From Eleginops maclovinus (Eukaryota; Chordata; Actinopteri; Perciformes; Eleginopidae): a stretch of 64,000 nucleotides of DNA. The notes beneath the pieces are model-generated. The model did no database searches. It was not told the origin of the DNA and saw only the letters and a list, made by a program, of their open reading frames with translations. The number at the start of each line of letters is the position of its first letter. The stretch's first letter is position 1. The stretch is from contig NC_086366.1 of the NCBI RefSeq assembly GCF_036324505.1, positions 8,557,427 to 8,621,426 on the forward strand. Direction: 5' to 3'. Made by a program: the position numbers and the translations under genes. Below are positions 13,590 through 29,918 of the stretch, piece by piece.

Positions 13590-13690
13590 TAGACATGTTT
13601 GGATGGATTGCTATGAAATTGTACACACTCATCCATTCCTGCCTCAAGATAAAGTCTTAGGTTTTGACAAAATACCTGCCAAATGTTTTG
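13590..13690. repeat. Fragment of a teleost dispersed repeat
   Basis: The wording 'ggatggattgctatgaaat' followed by 'gtacacactcat' and later 'acaaaatacctgccaaat' matches, from memory, a very common interspersed repeat of teleost genomes (a 'ggatggattgc-atgaaatttt-gtacagacattcat' type element). This copy is short and diverged and lacks clear ends. I cannot name the class with certainty; a library search would settle it. Confidence 0.5.
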
Positions 13691-14169
13691 ACATCGCCTT
13701 GTTGCATTATCACTGCGTTAAAGCTTTCTGCATTATATTGTTCATTTGAATGTGTGTCCTTGGCACCTTGCAGCAGTATATTTATCAATCTGCCAACAAT
13801 GACAAAACATTTCTAAAAAGAAAAAAAGGTAGAGGATGGAGTATCCTCAGAATGCTGGAGTAAAGATGCATACCAAATGTTCACAAGAGTGACAGACTAC
13901 TTTTAAACGGAGCAACATTTGATCACTTGATCTTCATCAGATTGTCTCAGCTCCAATAAGTGATTTAAACATGCATTGTTCATACTTACCCTTTAACTAT
14001 GAAAATGTATGGCAGCCCTCAGATTTGTAGGCTTTCTTCTATGCCCATCTGATATTGAGTTTGTGACTAATGTGGAGGTTGATTTCCCCTCACGGACCAA
14101 CCTTGAGCTCAAGGTTAAAATTGATCGACTCTCAGCTTCATCAGTTGTAAAGATACTTGTCCGGCATTC

Positions 14170-14200
14170 GTGTGCATGCATAGTGCGATGGCATGCACAC
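14170..14200. repeat. 10 bp inverted repeat with 11 nt loop
   Basis: GTGTGCATGC (14170-14179) and GCATGCACAC (14191-14200) are perfect reverse complements. Alternating purine-pyrimidine arms could also favour Z-form. No function can be assigned. Confidence 0.85.
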
Positions 14201-14405
14201 ATAAGTATGCACATCGCTTCGATCAAATTCACCTTTGTTATCAGCGGACCTGAGAAAACATTGTTTAATTTGCCCTTATCACAGCAGTATTGAAGATGAG
14301 ACTCTGGGCCATAGATTAAACGACATTATTTAATGAGAAGAGAGCAGGATGGATGCAGCATGTAATTAGAATGACACATACACTGCTCTGATATATCCAT
14401 CACCA

Positions 14406-14536
<131 letters not shown>

Positions 14537-14643
14537 GATGGGATTGTTTCATTCAATGCTCAGATGAGTGTGTGAGTATGCACATATCAACACATTACTT
14601 GCTGCTCATCAGTCTTCAGTTAAATCAGTTTTTGTCACCACTG

Positions 14644-14646
<3 letters not shown>

Positions 14647-14705
<59 letters not shown>

Positions 14706-14762
14706 CGCACATACACACACACACGTGCACATACACACACACACACACACACACACGCACAC
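14647..14762. repeat. (CA)n compound microsatellite
   Basis: About 28 pure CA units, followed by interrupted CA with TGCG, CGTG and ATAC variants. It is the reverse complement of the TG tract at 14408-14533. Confidence 0.97.
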
Positions 14763-16246
14763 CTACACTCATGCACTCAAATGATCTGAATCTTATTTGG
14801 AATCCCACTCAAGGCAATATGTCAAGTCTCTGAGAGGTAGAGTTACAGATTGGGCATGTAAACACTCGGCTGTTGCTGGTAGAATATGATAATGTTCCCG
14901 AGGTTTGGTAATAAGCATGTCTTCAATGACTAATGGAGGGAGTCGCTATCTATTTATCTCTTGTCTTTCCATCTATTATTTTTGCTTTTGTGTTTCTCAT
15001 TTTTCTTTGACACAGACAAACACAAACACACGCTCATAAAAAGAGGGTTTGTGTGGATCCTATTTATCAAGATAAAATGTGACATATTAGGCACAAACTA
15101 AAAATATATTCCGGAAAGACACACATTGAATACACTTGTACAGTATATACATCAATAGTACAGTAAATTACAGTAGCAAGGCAACATGAGGGAAACACGT
15201 TAAAAATAAGGATATCCTGACATCTAGTGGTCATTCTCTTTCACGTCTTAGTCTAGGATTAAGCGTTTGTATTTCATACAGTATGTTGTACAGTTAACAT
15301 TAAGTATTTATTAACTTTAAAAAGTGCCACAATGCATTAAATGTATAAATATGTAAATAAAATACATTCTTCATACAGCACACATTTCCTGTTTTATGAA
15401 CATGCATTTAAAATTAGATATAAAATATTTGGAAATCACACACTCCTGTGTAATTCAGCTCTGTGTGATCACAAATAGTTTTACAGACACAGCAATGTGA
15501 ATGTTGTAAAAAGGTGACTATACAGTATTCAAATGTTTTGAAAATGACTCATTGATATACAGTATATCCTAATGCATACTAAGATACAGGCATTTAGGTG
15601 GTCTGATCGTTTGTCCGATAGTCGAGTGCTTTTGGTGTTTGCTGTTTCTTTGAGTTCCGATTGTGTGTGTGGATTTAAAAGATGACATTATATTTAAAAA
15701 CCTTTTTAATATATGCAAATGACACCAAAATGATGTATGAATTCATCCATTTCAAATGTGTCCCTGCAGGAAAACAAAAAGAAGATTGAAAGTATAACTA
15801 CTGTACCAGACAGTCTCCAAGGCTTCAGTTCATCGTCAAAAGTTGGACTACTTTACATAAATAAAGGAAAACAGTTCTCTGTGACCTTGCAGCCTTCATT
15901 AAAAAGTAAACAGCAAACATTTCAGAAGGCACAGGAAGTCAGAGAAAAATATGTTGTGTTTCTCTGGCAGCCATTTAACAGGTTATTCAACTCTGCAAGG
16001 CCATTCATCATACCTTTATTATTTCACACGAAGAAACAGTCAGTGTTTCTTTGATCTTCTGGCTATAGGATGAAGCTTTTTGAAATATGACTGAGGCAAA
16101 GAAATAAACATGTGTCCCTATTGATGTCTGGCTAAAGGACAGTGGTTGAGTGATTCTCAGCTCTCCAAATGTGAACTTAAGGAAAAGTGTTTCTAGCCAA
16201 CTGTACATTCATATACCGACAGACACACACAAACCCTGAAGTGTAC
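14763..16246. other. AT-rich unique stretch, one weak ORF
   Basis: Mostly AT-rich sequence with several TACAGTA-like runs (15140-15180, 15520-15570). An open frame of 105 codons (15737-16054, + strand) starts just before a splice-acceptor-like pyrimidine/CAG (about 15760-15769). It shows no proven domain and is discussed under findings. Confidence 0.35.
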
Positions 16247-17689
<1,443 letters not shown>

Positions 17690-17835
17690 GTCAGAGCGGG
17701 GATGCCAGATTACTGCCAATGATTCAGCGATGTGGAGCAGTTTGGGGTGCAGTTTGCTAGTGCCTTGCTTTATGGTCCGAGCTGGACTTGAACCCTGAAC
17801 ACTTGGGTTCTCATGCCGAGTCCCTTGAAATTGAG
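17690..17835 (-). repeat. 3' half of a teleost dispersed repeat, tRNA-like B-box
   Basis: 'ggagcagtttggggt', 'gtgccttgct' and a 'gacttgaaccctgaac' stretch are the typical last part of a widespread teleost repeat, whose first part occurs separately at 22206-22325. On the reverse strand it contains GGTTCAAGTCC, which fits the RNA polymerase III B-box consensus, consistent with a tRNA-like origin of this module. No matching A-box is seen at the right distance, so this is not a functional tRNA gene. It abuts the long TG tract. Confidence 0.6.
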
Positions 17836-17880
17836 ACTACTTAGTTTGAGTGTTTGGACTTCCATACTTCCATGGTGGCC

Positions 17881-19440
<1,560 letters not shown>

Positions 19441-20090
19441 TTTGACACTGTACTACTGTAACTCTCTGTTCTCCTGCCTCAGCAAAACATCTATAAACCG
19501 GTTACAACAGGTCCAAAATGCTGCAGCCAGATTACTCACTTGGTCCAAACAAACTTGCCACATCACTCCGATCCTTTCTGCCCTGCACTGGCTCCTTGTC
19601 CCATCTCAGAATATAATTCAAAATTCTGGTTTGCACATATAGAGCTGTCCATGGCCAAGCCTTCGCCTACATTCACGACTTGATCCACCTTTAAAGGACA
19701 AACCGGGCCCTGAGGTCCTCTGAGCAAGGCCTTTTAAGGTTGCCACGGACCACGCTAAAAAACAAACGGGATCGTGCCTTATAGGCGTTGGCTCCAAGGC
19801 TTTGGAACGAACTCAACACAGGGCCTGAGAGCTGCTGTCTCAGTAGAAATATGTAAGGGGCAGCTGAAGACTCACCTTTTCCAACAAGCTTTTGGGGTGT
19901 CAGGGAAAGTGAGTTTTTAGCTGTCCCTACACTGGTGTTAATTTGTACTGTTGTGTTTTTTGGGGGGTTTTTTGCCTTTATTGTACATTTTAAAGCTGTA
20001 TTTTACTGTGGACTGCCTGTGTAGCACTTTGTACATTTGTGTTGAGAAGGGTGCTATATATAAATAACATGTTACTTACTTACTTACATA
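19441..20090 (+). pseudogene. Broken 3' end of an L2-like LINE (ORF2 C-terminus and tail)
   Basis: The translation from 19442 contains RLQQVQNAAARLLT followed by HITPILSALHWLLVP. This is the hallmark C-terminal part of reverse transcriptase in L2/CR1-type non-LTR retrotransposons (normally '...VQNAAARLL...HI-P-L--LHWLPV'). The frame breaks near 19625. Reading on in a second frame gives LLVYRAVHG, then PRLWNEL and LKTHLFQQAF-like blocks with several stops (about 19630-19915). The non-coding tail ends with a 'ggtgctatatataaataa' type motif and a (TTAC)n 3' repeat at 20072-20088. The copy is 5'-truncated at about 19441, the usual fate of LINE insertions. It is a dead fossil. Confidence 0.88.
20072..20088. 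repeat. (TTAC)n LINE 3' tail
   Basis: Four TTAC-like units directly after the LINE 3' end. L2/CR1 elements end in short tandem repeats rather than poly-A. Confidence 0.8.
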
Positions 20091-22205
20091 GTTGGGGTCT
20101 TCTAAACATTTCTGGTTAGAAATTATGTAATTTTCTGGTTTGCTCCCTCCCTTTTGAAAACGCTTATCTCTGCAGGGTAGCCTATGACATTTTCTCTGGA
20201 GATGGTAAACAAGCGTTAGCCTCACAAGCCACCTCGTTCCATTTAGTCTTGCCAAGATCCTTTGCAGTTCACCTCACAAGTACACTACACTCTGTTGTCT
20301 TTGACCGTGTGTGTCGTTTATTGAACCTCAAATGATTGGACCGACCCACAAAAAAAGATTCAGCATGAGTAAGCAAATATGTTTGTGACTCAGAGGTCTC
20401 TCTCCTCAGAGCAAGAGTGGTTGTTATAGTTTATTCCCAATTGCTCATGTTTTCTCTATTTTTTGAATGCAGGGAAGTTGCACTATGGCATTGTGGGAAA
20501 GTAGTTGTTGGAAATGACATATCATCCTGTAATAAAGAACTACTAATAAAATGCAAGTATTAACATCATAATGAAATGTATCGGGAAAATGTAACTTTAA
20601 ACAACACAAAGACAAAAACCCTCAACTATTTGAACATCTTTAATTACATTTTCCTGGGATGTGATTAGTTAAATTAAAACAGTAGGCCTATCCTACACTA
20701 GAGTTGAAAGCCAAACAAAAGTTATTGCAATTAAAGTGACCACCTTTGTGTCCCACTGTGGAGTTGAGAGACATTGCACTTCAAACCTCCAGACAAATGA
20801 AACCTGTATGAAGGCTCCTCCTTTTCAAATTGACTAAATGTTCTTGAAAAAATATAAATATAATATCGTTGACTTCAGATGGCTTTAGCTCTGCAATGTA
20901 TTATGGAGATTTGAATGCAGTCCTCTGATTAGAACTAAATAGTTTCAGTCAATATTTCACCAGCTTACAACAGTGACATATAAGGGAATCTTTATGTTGT
21001 AATACAGCTTGTAGTCTGCAGATGTCACTCTTATGCTGGGGAAACAAAAGGAACTCCTCAAAGGATGCCATGTCTAATTCCAACTCCTCTCCTAATGTAG
21101 GCATAGTACATATCCTTATCTAACAGACAGAGTGCTGATAAACAGATAAGCTCACATCTCCCATCCCTTTGAATGAGGCAGTCAAGTTTGATGGATGGGT
21201 CTTATCGGAGACCTTCTCATGAAAGAGGATGGCAGCAGAATTGCTAATCAGGTTCCCTATGTCTCTATCTGATCCACCGAGTAAAACTAATAAGAACATA
21301 TCATCCTTTCTTGTCTTTTTATCCCCTTTTTAGTCAAGATTTGAATCAATTATCGAACCACATTTGGGAGACTCCTTAACATGAAACAGTGTGTTCATGT
21401 TAGATGTTTGAACTAACTGTTTCTACACTTTGCAACTTAATTAGGGATACATGACGAGTTGTCAAAGAAATCCCTCCAAAAATACATTTTTTAACAGACA
21501 TGTCCAGAACAAATCCATCAGTGAAACTTCGACACAGCCATGCCAGCAGTTTGACAGAGCAATTTTTCTTTATGATAAGCTAGAGAGACAGTCAAATGAA
21601 GAATGGGTGCACCACAGTGCATTATCAGGTATCCACAGAAAGGTATACAAAAATACAACAAATATGACCTTTGATGTGGTCAGTGCTTCCATTCAAGCAT
21701 TCCCCCGAACAGCCAGAACTCCCAGCAGGGAAGAACTGTCAAACTTTTTTTTAATATGGCTGATGGGTACCTCCCTGCAACTCCCTATGACTATCCAGCA
21801 GCCCAAATTTGACTGTGTAACGGTTATTAAAAATACAAAAATCCGCAGTTTTTTGTGATACTAACATAGGCCTTTCTGAAGCAGTTTGGCAAAAACATGT
21901 GGCTCTCAATGTGAAGTTTGACTGCTTTGTTTAACTATTATGATCAACCATGTTTGCTTCGATTTGAGGTACAATTTGTGTTTAAAATATATGAATTTTT
22001 AATGTGTTGATGTGACATGATAATGTAGACCAACCTGTAAATTATCCCAGATATTAAGAACGCAATTTGCTCTTATATTTATAAAGTTGATGTCATGACA
22101 TTTTCTTTGAAACATTTCGTACTGAGACGTAGTTAGGACATCGTACTGTAGATTTACATAGTATGAAAGCTGTAGAACCTATAGTACAGTATAAGAAGAA
22201 TCTGA
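20091..22205. other. Unique stretch with one unexplained ORF
   Basis: AT-rich sequence. A forward open frame of 135 codons (21451-21858) has no motif I recognise and no neighbouring exons. Nothing else is recognised. Confidence 0.35.
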
Positions 22206-22325
22206 GGATGAAACCCTCTTTATTAGTCACATACATGCACACAGCAGAGCACACACAGTGAAATTGGTCCTCTGCATTTAACCCATCCTAGTACTAGGAG
22301 CAGTGGGCAGCTACCAAGAGGAATA
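22206..22325 (+). repeat. 5' half of a teleost dispersed repeat
   Basis: 'ctctttattagtcacataca' through 'gtgaaattggtcctctgcatttaacccatcc' and 'taggagcagtgggcagc' is a very characteristic interspersed repeat of teleost genomes, recognised from memory. It stops where the second half of the family would begin, and that second half occurs alone at 17690-17835. I cannot state its formal class. Confidence 0.75.
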
Positions 22326-25300
22326 TGTTCTGTAAAGGGTCCATCGTGGCATCGTGGATCTGGTACTGGGTGCGGCTTGCTTTAAAGTGCCCCTTTTCTT
22401 TGTCTTCTTTGCGAAATTGATGTGGAAATCAAACTTGAAACTGTCCTTATTTTAAGTTGTCGCTATGTTTAAATACTCCACTTCCATTCACCGATGCTAT
22501 TGTTCCTCCCTACTCTATTCTGTTTCATATGTTGCTCGGAGCTTACCATTCACATATTGCCTTCCAACTTGCTCTGCTTAAAATAGAGCCCATAAGCTGC
22601 GAGACTGCTCAGTGACACAAACAGAGCCTGATGAATGTCGATAGCAGAATATAACACAAGGCTTGCTTCTTAAGTGGCTGAGCATTGTGGGCCATGTGGA
22701 GACAATATGTTCTGTCAAATGTGAGGATTGAAAGTATTGGAGCTCTCTGATGGCCTAAAAACTGGTCATCATGCACCAATTTCAAACTCTGTTCATTGGA
22801 TTTTCATCCATTGAAGTTACAGAATAAAGAATACATATTATGTGTTAATCAATAACTCCATTCTTATTTTAAACCTGCCCACTATCTCTTTTTTGATAAA
22901 TTGCAACAAGGACATCAAGGCTGTAGGTGGCTATTTTTGTTTAATTAATATCAGTACCAACCCTATATGATAAAGCACATAGCATGTTTAAAACACTAAG
23001 CATAACAAAGGAGGAAGTGTGCAGGGCCTATACTGACACATCTACAGATGGACAGCTTTTATGCATATGCATAAAGGCATGCATGTCTATTTTGTCTGAT
23101 GAGATCTTAACCCAGTACTTTTCAGTATCTTTTACCACTGTGGCTTTTTTGGCTGAAGAGTACAATGTTTGTAGCCCTGAACGTTTGTTTGAATCATTCA
23201 GTTTGATATCTGTATCAAAACATTTGCAATCATACATTCTGGCTGGGTGCACGATGTAACATACATTTTTTTTTGTTTCATGTCTGCTTTTGACTCTAGA
23301 ATAAATACTCTGCCCAATCCCATCAAAAGATCTGCTAAAGGCAATTTTAGAGAAACTGAACATTGTAGTTTCCAACTTCTTAGAGTTAAGTAGTAAATGC
23401 TTTTTCTTGGGTTCAAAAGGTCATACAGAGAAAACCCTCTTTAGGTGTAGATAGAGTATAACATATGCAACTGTCATTTGCAATCTGCTGAACACATTTC
23501 AGGCCGCTCAGGAAACAACGGAAAACAGACATCTTCTTTCATGTAACATTAAATGAATACACTGAGTCCCTTCATCCATCCATCAATTATTTAATATTCA
23601 TCTCGAAAAAAACAACCAAAAAAAACTGCAGGTTGGTCGATATAATCCAACCCACAAACTAAGTCATTGTTGGGATGAGCGATATATCCTTCAGCAATGA
23701 TATGATAAAAAGCTCACCCGCTTAAAATAATTCACCATTTCTATGAGTGTCCTTGTCAGCCACTGAAGTGATGATTAGGTTGAAAGTGGAGGACGGGAGT
23801 TGGTCACGCCTGGCTGGATTTGAGAAAAACAAAGGCTTGGCGGATGGCAGCAACTGGGGTGAAAACCCAGACATGACAGACCATTTTCCCTCATTTCAAA
23901 ATAAAAATACATTATATGTACTGATATATATGATATGTGTGTGGATATATTGATAAATAGATAGAGATAAACTTGTTTTACCTGCCATATTTGAAAAATA
24001 CCAACACGTCTGCTCGCTGCAAACCCTCATTTTACTCCAAAGTGACACATCAAGATTACTATAAATCAGAAACCATGGTTCATTGCACCTCTTCTTTATA
24101 AGCTGTAGTGTAGGTGTTGAATAACAATGAGTTGTAAACATTTAAACGCATAAATATTCTTTCCAGAGCTCTACTAAATAACCTTAGACTTTGCGGACCA
24201 CAGAGGTTTCTCACAGGAAGCGCTATGAATGCTGTATGCCTTCGCTTCTGACACGGTATCATTTAATAATGCTTGGACTTTACAGTTCCTTTTGTCACTT
24301 ACTCTTTCTCGTGAGTGTTGTAGAATAACTACGCTTATAATAAAAAAGGTTATGGAATGGATTCAATGCATTTAACGGTCGTATAACATCTCTATCCACT
24401 GGCACAAACCTAACTGTGCTGTCAGTAGCTGATTATCATTCACTTGAGCCACAGTTGAGCCATTCCCCATTATACAAACAGATGTGGTGCTGATTAACTT
24501 TAATATGATTTGTCTGACAGGCATTCCAATGATAATCAGTACCGTATGATAGAGGAATTGTAAAATATATTTAGTTGTTGTTTAATGAGTTTTAAATTAG
24601 TGTTTTGAATGGGAGGTGTCGGTTTCTGAATCAGTTTCATTTCCCATTTTAAAACCTTATTCACATTACAGCTCATCCAACTCTGACCAAGAGAAAGATG
24701 GGGCTAGGCAAGTAAACCATCATTACCACATTCTTGCAGTCTGTTGGGGAGTATTGCATTTTATTTGCATCAGCTTCACTTTCTTTTCTCCTCAGATTAT
24801 TTGCACATATTAATAAACCAATCTGCATAATCAAAACAGAACAAAAACAAGTCTAATGATTTATTGTGTACATGACATTGCTGTCACCTGCTGGTTCTTA
24901 TATGATGCATCTCCTAAAGGGAGTGGTGTCTCTCAGCGAGTTGAACAGTGGAATAGGATTGCTTCATCCATCAGCAATGTATTGATGCTTACCTGATGAT
25001 TTATTTTGTGTAAATATGATACATTCTTAAGATTAGACTCAATTCCACTGAGTTTCAACCAATCATTAAAGGTAAAATATAAGGAATATATCGACATCTT
25101 TTTTTTTCATCTCATCAGCTTAAGAATAAACATTGGATATAACAGCAGCCTTGCACAATGTGTTATATAAAACCGGGGTAAAAAAGTGCATGAATCCATG
25201 TGTGAATGAGGCTTATGTAACAACACCTCTAACAGCGCTGTTCTGCAGATTCTCATTAGTGTCATAATGTCTTGCTAATGTATTGCTAATTTGGATTTAT

Positions 25301-28300
25301 TGTACGACTATTGAAATTGCTTTGGGATATTAAACACATCCCTGCCCTGCTCTTTACTAACACACTGATCTCTAATGCCTTATCAATACGAGCTATTGAC
25401 ATTAGAAAAATGCAGCATGTTGCACAAAAATGAATCATTCTCTGATTAAAGTTCAGGCTGGAGGGGATTAGCACCTACTGAGCCATCACAGAGAAATGTA
25501 AATGAAGACGTAATACACAGCAGGAACAACTGTCCTGTTTCTCTGTAGCAGGGCTAAACCCTTTCTCTTAACTTGTACGCCACAGTGTGTGTATGCATTT
25601 ACAGCTCTTTGCAGTGTATCAGGATGTTTAGACATTAGAAATAGTTCAATGAAATTGTTTCAAAGGAAGAGGGTGTGAGTTGCTTAAGTCCTGTATTTGT
25701 TCAACTAATTAGATTCACAAGAAGTAAAAAGATGCTCGTGTGCTTGTGTGCTTTGGTTTTTTCTATTGTTATTTTAAGACAAAGACTCGGCTGAATGCAT
25801 GGGGGCCTGAAGGTCTCTCTTGAGAGGAGCCTCTGCATTATTTTTTAAAAAAGCTCTCTTTTTCTCCACTCGCCGACAGATGCAGTATGATTTAAAAGCA
25901 TAAACAACGCACCAGGAGCTTATGTTTTTTTAATATTTTATGAACCTAACCTACAGTAGAAGCCTTTTTCTTTTGTTCGTCCATTTGCCTTCTTTTAGTC
26001 GAGTTTCTTGATATCGCAGGGATTTACAATGTGCACAAATGTAAAAATTAGCAACACCATGGCATTATAACTGCTTTACCTTCTAGGTGCATGTCCCATG
26101 TGTCAGTGCCTCAAAGGATGAGTAAACATATAATATATTGGCGTGCTATCCATCTCAACTTGCTGGCAGAGCACTCAGGGAAATATCTTTTTTAAAATTT
26201 GACAAGCCTGAAAAGGCATTGTCACCGCTGCCTCATATTAACTTCAGGGGGTAAATGAAGCTCCTTAGAGAATGTGGTCTTGAGTCTTTGAGTGTGTGTT
26301 AGGGATTTACAACAAACTGAAGAGTGTATCAATAGATCGACCCATCCACTGGACAATCAACAACAGAAGAGTGTCTCTGCTTCAGGCAATGCCCTCCCAC
26401 TGTTTATCCACTTTCTCCTGAAACAACTCTACCTCTTCACCACTTCTGAGTCTTCTCTGGGCTTTGAACAACTTCTGCCCTCCAGTGCACTTGTTACCTC
26501 TGGGTATAGCCTTGGAGGAGAAAGTGGCTGCATGATGTTCTCAGGTTGTCTATAAAGGAAACAAAAACAGAGGCAGGAATAGTTTACTCTAGTCTCCGAG
26601 AGGAGTAGTTAAATTTGTCCTGACACAAGCTGCTTTCTGCAACTGTTAAAACTAAATAAATAAGGAGTTGGAAAAAACGTTAGGAACCAGCATTCTGGGG
26701 GTTAAAGCTTCAAGGCCCTGGATATATTAATCTTGTTTTGTTGTGACAGATAGGAAAAAAGGAATTGTTCAATAAATGTCTACTTTGAACACCACCACAT
26801 TAGAGAAGACAAATCCCAATAGAAAGGTATGAGGTGTGAACTGCCCTGATGGACACACAGACACACAGGAATATGTCAGATACATGGATGCACTTGGTTG
26901 GCCATCTCATTTTATTTGTGTTACGGGTCATGCCGTAAGAGTCCACAGTGTTCCACTTCAGTGCTGTTCTTCCTGTCCCAGAGGACCCCTTGTGGGCCGC
27001 ATTCTCTGCATCATCTTCAAGCTCTCTCTGCTGTACGTCCTTCCTTGTAATTGCTTATACCAAGTGTGACTTTATTTTGTCAGATCTTGCTTGTCAAATA
27101 GCCTGCAGGTTTTGGGTCAGCAGTCAGGTTAGGAGTTTTGTGTTTATAGTGACAGAATGTCAGTGTGAATGTGATATTTTACAGTGACTATTTTTAAGCG
27201 AGGGCAGAAAATCCCCTTGGGGGTAATGCTTCCCTAACTTTTTGACATCTTACTCTTGCCCCCTTGTTTCATGTCTTTTTGAATATTGCAATGTTCACCC
27301 AATCTACACTGCACACTGACAGGTTCCAAAAACGGAGCTGCTGTTGCCCCTCAGCAAGGTTCAACTGCTGCTGAAACCCCAGATTGTGCCCGCAAGCTTC
27401 TGAAGTTCTATCTAATGCTCTCCCGTTCGAGCTATTTTGACACAAGCATGTCTTTACATCTTGCTTCTATATTTATATTAACAGAAAAATCTATTTACAG
27501 AATATTCTCATCAAAGATGCAAGAATTCCACATCAGTTTACAGCACTGCGCTTTTGTAGGGAAGACACAGATACACATCTAATGCAGGGAGTGAATTTTT
27601 TTTTAACCACCACATAACCAACCTCTATCACAATAATCATATTCTATTCCGTGAGCATCACAGGCAAGGTCAACAAACCATCATCCAGTCTTCCACCTCT
27701 TCGCACTGACTTGAGAATAAACAGTTATTACACTTAACATTACATCAAAAGAAACCTGAATGAAATTAAACTGTATGTCGCGCTTCCGTAATGCAAGTAT
27801 GTATTAATTATAGGGTGTAATGGGTCTGTACTTAAAGTTGTAGAATGCAGTCTATGTAAACTTTGATGACACAAGATTAACCTGTGGCAGCAGTCTGGTG
27901 TGAATAAGATCAAACGTGGTAGTTGGAAGTGTGCATTCAGTGGGTCTGCGTCATACCTGGCATGAAAGGGTATAAAAGAGGCAAAAGCTAAGCTGCAATT
28001 GGACTGACCCTGTTGACCTCGGGGTGTGAAGAGAGGTGGAAAGTGTGGCTGTCTGCAAACAAAAGGTGCTGATTGAAGTCAAGGAGCAAAGCCTGTCTTT
28101 TTCTCGCCCCCCTCCTCTCTCTGCCCGCATTTCCTGTACACCTCACTCTGTAACTCTTCCACACTAATGCATTCTACTCCAAACTTGAGGTTAGAAATCT
28201 CCAGTTTTGAAACAAGTTATTATTTTTTTATTCAGGAGGTTGTGTGTGATGCCAATTTCTTGTTGTCTAGTTAAACTTTCATATCAATTCAATACTTTGT

Positions 28301-29895
28301 CAAAGGGTACATGTCAAACAAGAATGTTGTGTTTGCAGGAAGGTTTTCCTAAAACACTGCTGGTTACTTGGGGCTGGCATTTCAAATTTGATGCTTGTAT
28401 TGCGTCATAGAGTCATAACTTGAAGCATGTCAGATGAGGCTTTTCAAAGCTTTCATGATGTTTAGGCCTTAAAAGTTGAATAAATGGCGTTACTTCAATC
28501 GGCATCTGTGGTGGTTGAACTCCATTTGAGGATGAACAACATGCAAGACAAAGGAGAGGTTACCAGACCTTTGTAACATCTCATCTTAGAGTATCTGCTT
28601 GAAATGCTGAATTTAGGTCTATGTTTGAGGCTAGTAGCTTGAGAGTACACTGGGCACTACAAGCACAACACACTTGAAACTCAAAAAAAAAACGTTGAGT
28701 TGAGTTACACTGTGCATTATGTAGGAGCCAAGTTGTATTAGTTTTCAGACTGGACGATACCAGTGGCAGATCGTAGCACTATGATGTACTTAAAAATGCA
28801 AGAATCTAGCGTCATCCATTGACATCATTCTTATGTTTTAGCAAATCAAAAACATTTAAATATGAGGAAGAGGAGATTGTGAAGTCAATCTAGATCAAAG
28901 AAAAGACAACAAAAAAGGAGTTTCTTACTATACTGTATGTTGCCCCCTTTTTTTTTTGCCTGTCTTTGCTTGGATGTGTGTCATTCCTTCTCTTCTACTC
29001 AAGCTGCAAATTTAATAGGCATAGGAAGGAGATGCACTGTAACTCAGCCCCGCCCTTCCTGCAGCATTGTAATGCTCCAGTATCTATCATCTGCCACTCA
29101 AATCACAGACCCCCTGCGATAAAAGAGAAAAAGAAACAGCCCAGTGCTTCAACGAAGAACAATCCCTCTCATACCCGTTCTCTCTTTTTTTTTTTAAAAC
29201 AATGTTTTTCCTCTCCTTTTTCTATCTTGCTGTCCACATTTACCATCCACCCTTCACTTTATTTTTGTTGCTTTTATGTTGCAGCTCTGATACGAGTTGA
29301 ATAATTGTGCTGCCAAGTTGGCTAGCCATGGACGGCATGGGGTGCTTTGATCTGGACTTTCTTTTTTAAGGCATGCGCACATATGGTCAGACACACACAG
29401 ACAGTGCACTTCACGCAGGGCAAGGACCAGCTCAGTTGAAACAGTTGTTGGTTAGTGATTTTCAGTTTTGAAGCTGTCGACAGGCTCCCAGGTGAAATGG
29501 GTACAGAGAACTTGGACATGACAGTCACCTGACAAAGAGGTCTTTTTGTGCTCAGGCTACTATTGTTCTTGGTTAAACTCCTCCAAAATGCACCTTTGCT
29601 AGTTTTCTGCTTCCATTGAACCACACATGTAATGGTGCTATACTATTGTCTGGTAATCAACTCTATGCGTGACTATGTGAAGTTGTTCTAAAGGTTAAAA
29701 AAGGAGCTTTGCGTTGTGTGTGTTCGCCTATAGAGAAACGCAAGTGTGGTAATAAAAATAGGTCTATGCTACATTACAGAAATGCCATGGAATATTATAA
29801 ATGGGTCTCTCTCAGTCAACTGTCTGCCTGTTTTAAACCAAGGCTTCAAGGTCTAAACATTCAGCTCTTTGTGAAGGAGCGTAATGGACCAATGC
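22326..29895. other. Long unique stretch without recognised genes
   Basis: AT-rich sequence of normal complexity. It has poly-T runs (about 25099, 28948) and a TATA-box-like motif (TATAAAAG, 27971-27978) noted separately. Open frames at 22984-23259, 26292-26555 and 26836-27187 are short and unrecognised. Confidence 0.35.
27971..27978 (+). promoter_or_regulatory. TATA-box-like motif
   Basis: TATAAAAG flanked by GGG upstream and AGGC downstream is close to the ideal metazoan TATA box. No coding sequence clearly follows, so a promoter role is only a possibility. Confidence 0.25.
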
Positions 29896-29918
29896 ATTTG
29901 CATAACAGATATGCAAAT
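29896..29918. promoter_or_regulatory. Inverted pair of perfect POU octamers
   Basis: ATTTGCAT (29896-29903) and ATGCAAAT (29911-29918) are exact reverse complements with a 7 bp spacer (aacagat). Each is the perfect octamer bound by POU factors of the Oct/Brn class. Palindromic octamer arrangements can recruit POU dimers. This is a candidate enhancer core, seen directly as sequence; function is inferred. Confidence 0.5.

Noticed and set aside
17770..17830. tRNA gene on the reverse strand (B-box GGTTCAAGTCC)
   Set aside because: No A-box at the correct distance and no cloverleaf; it belongs to a dispersed repeat.
21451..21858. Forward frame of 135 codons
   Set aside because: Unrecognised and isolated; nothing in it or around it supports a real gene.
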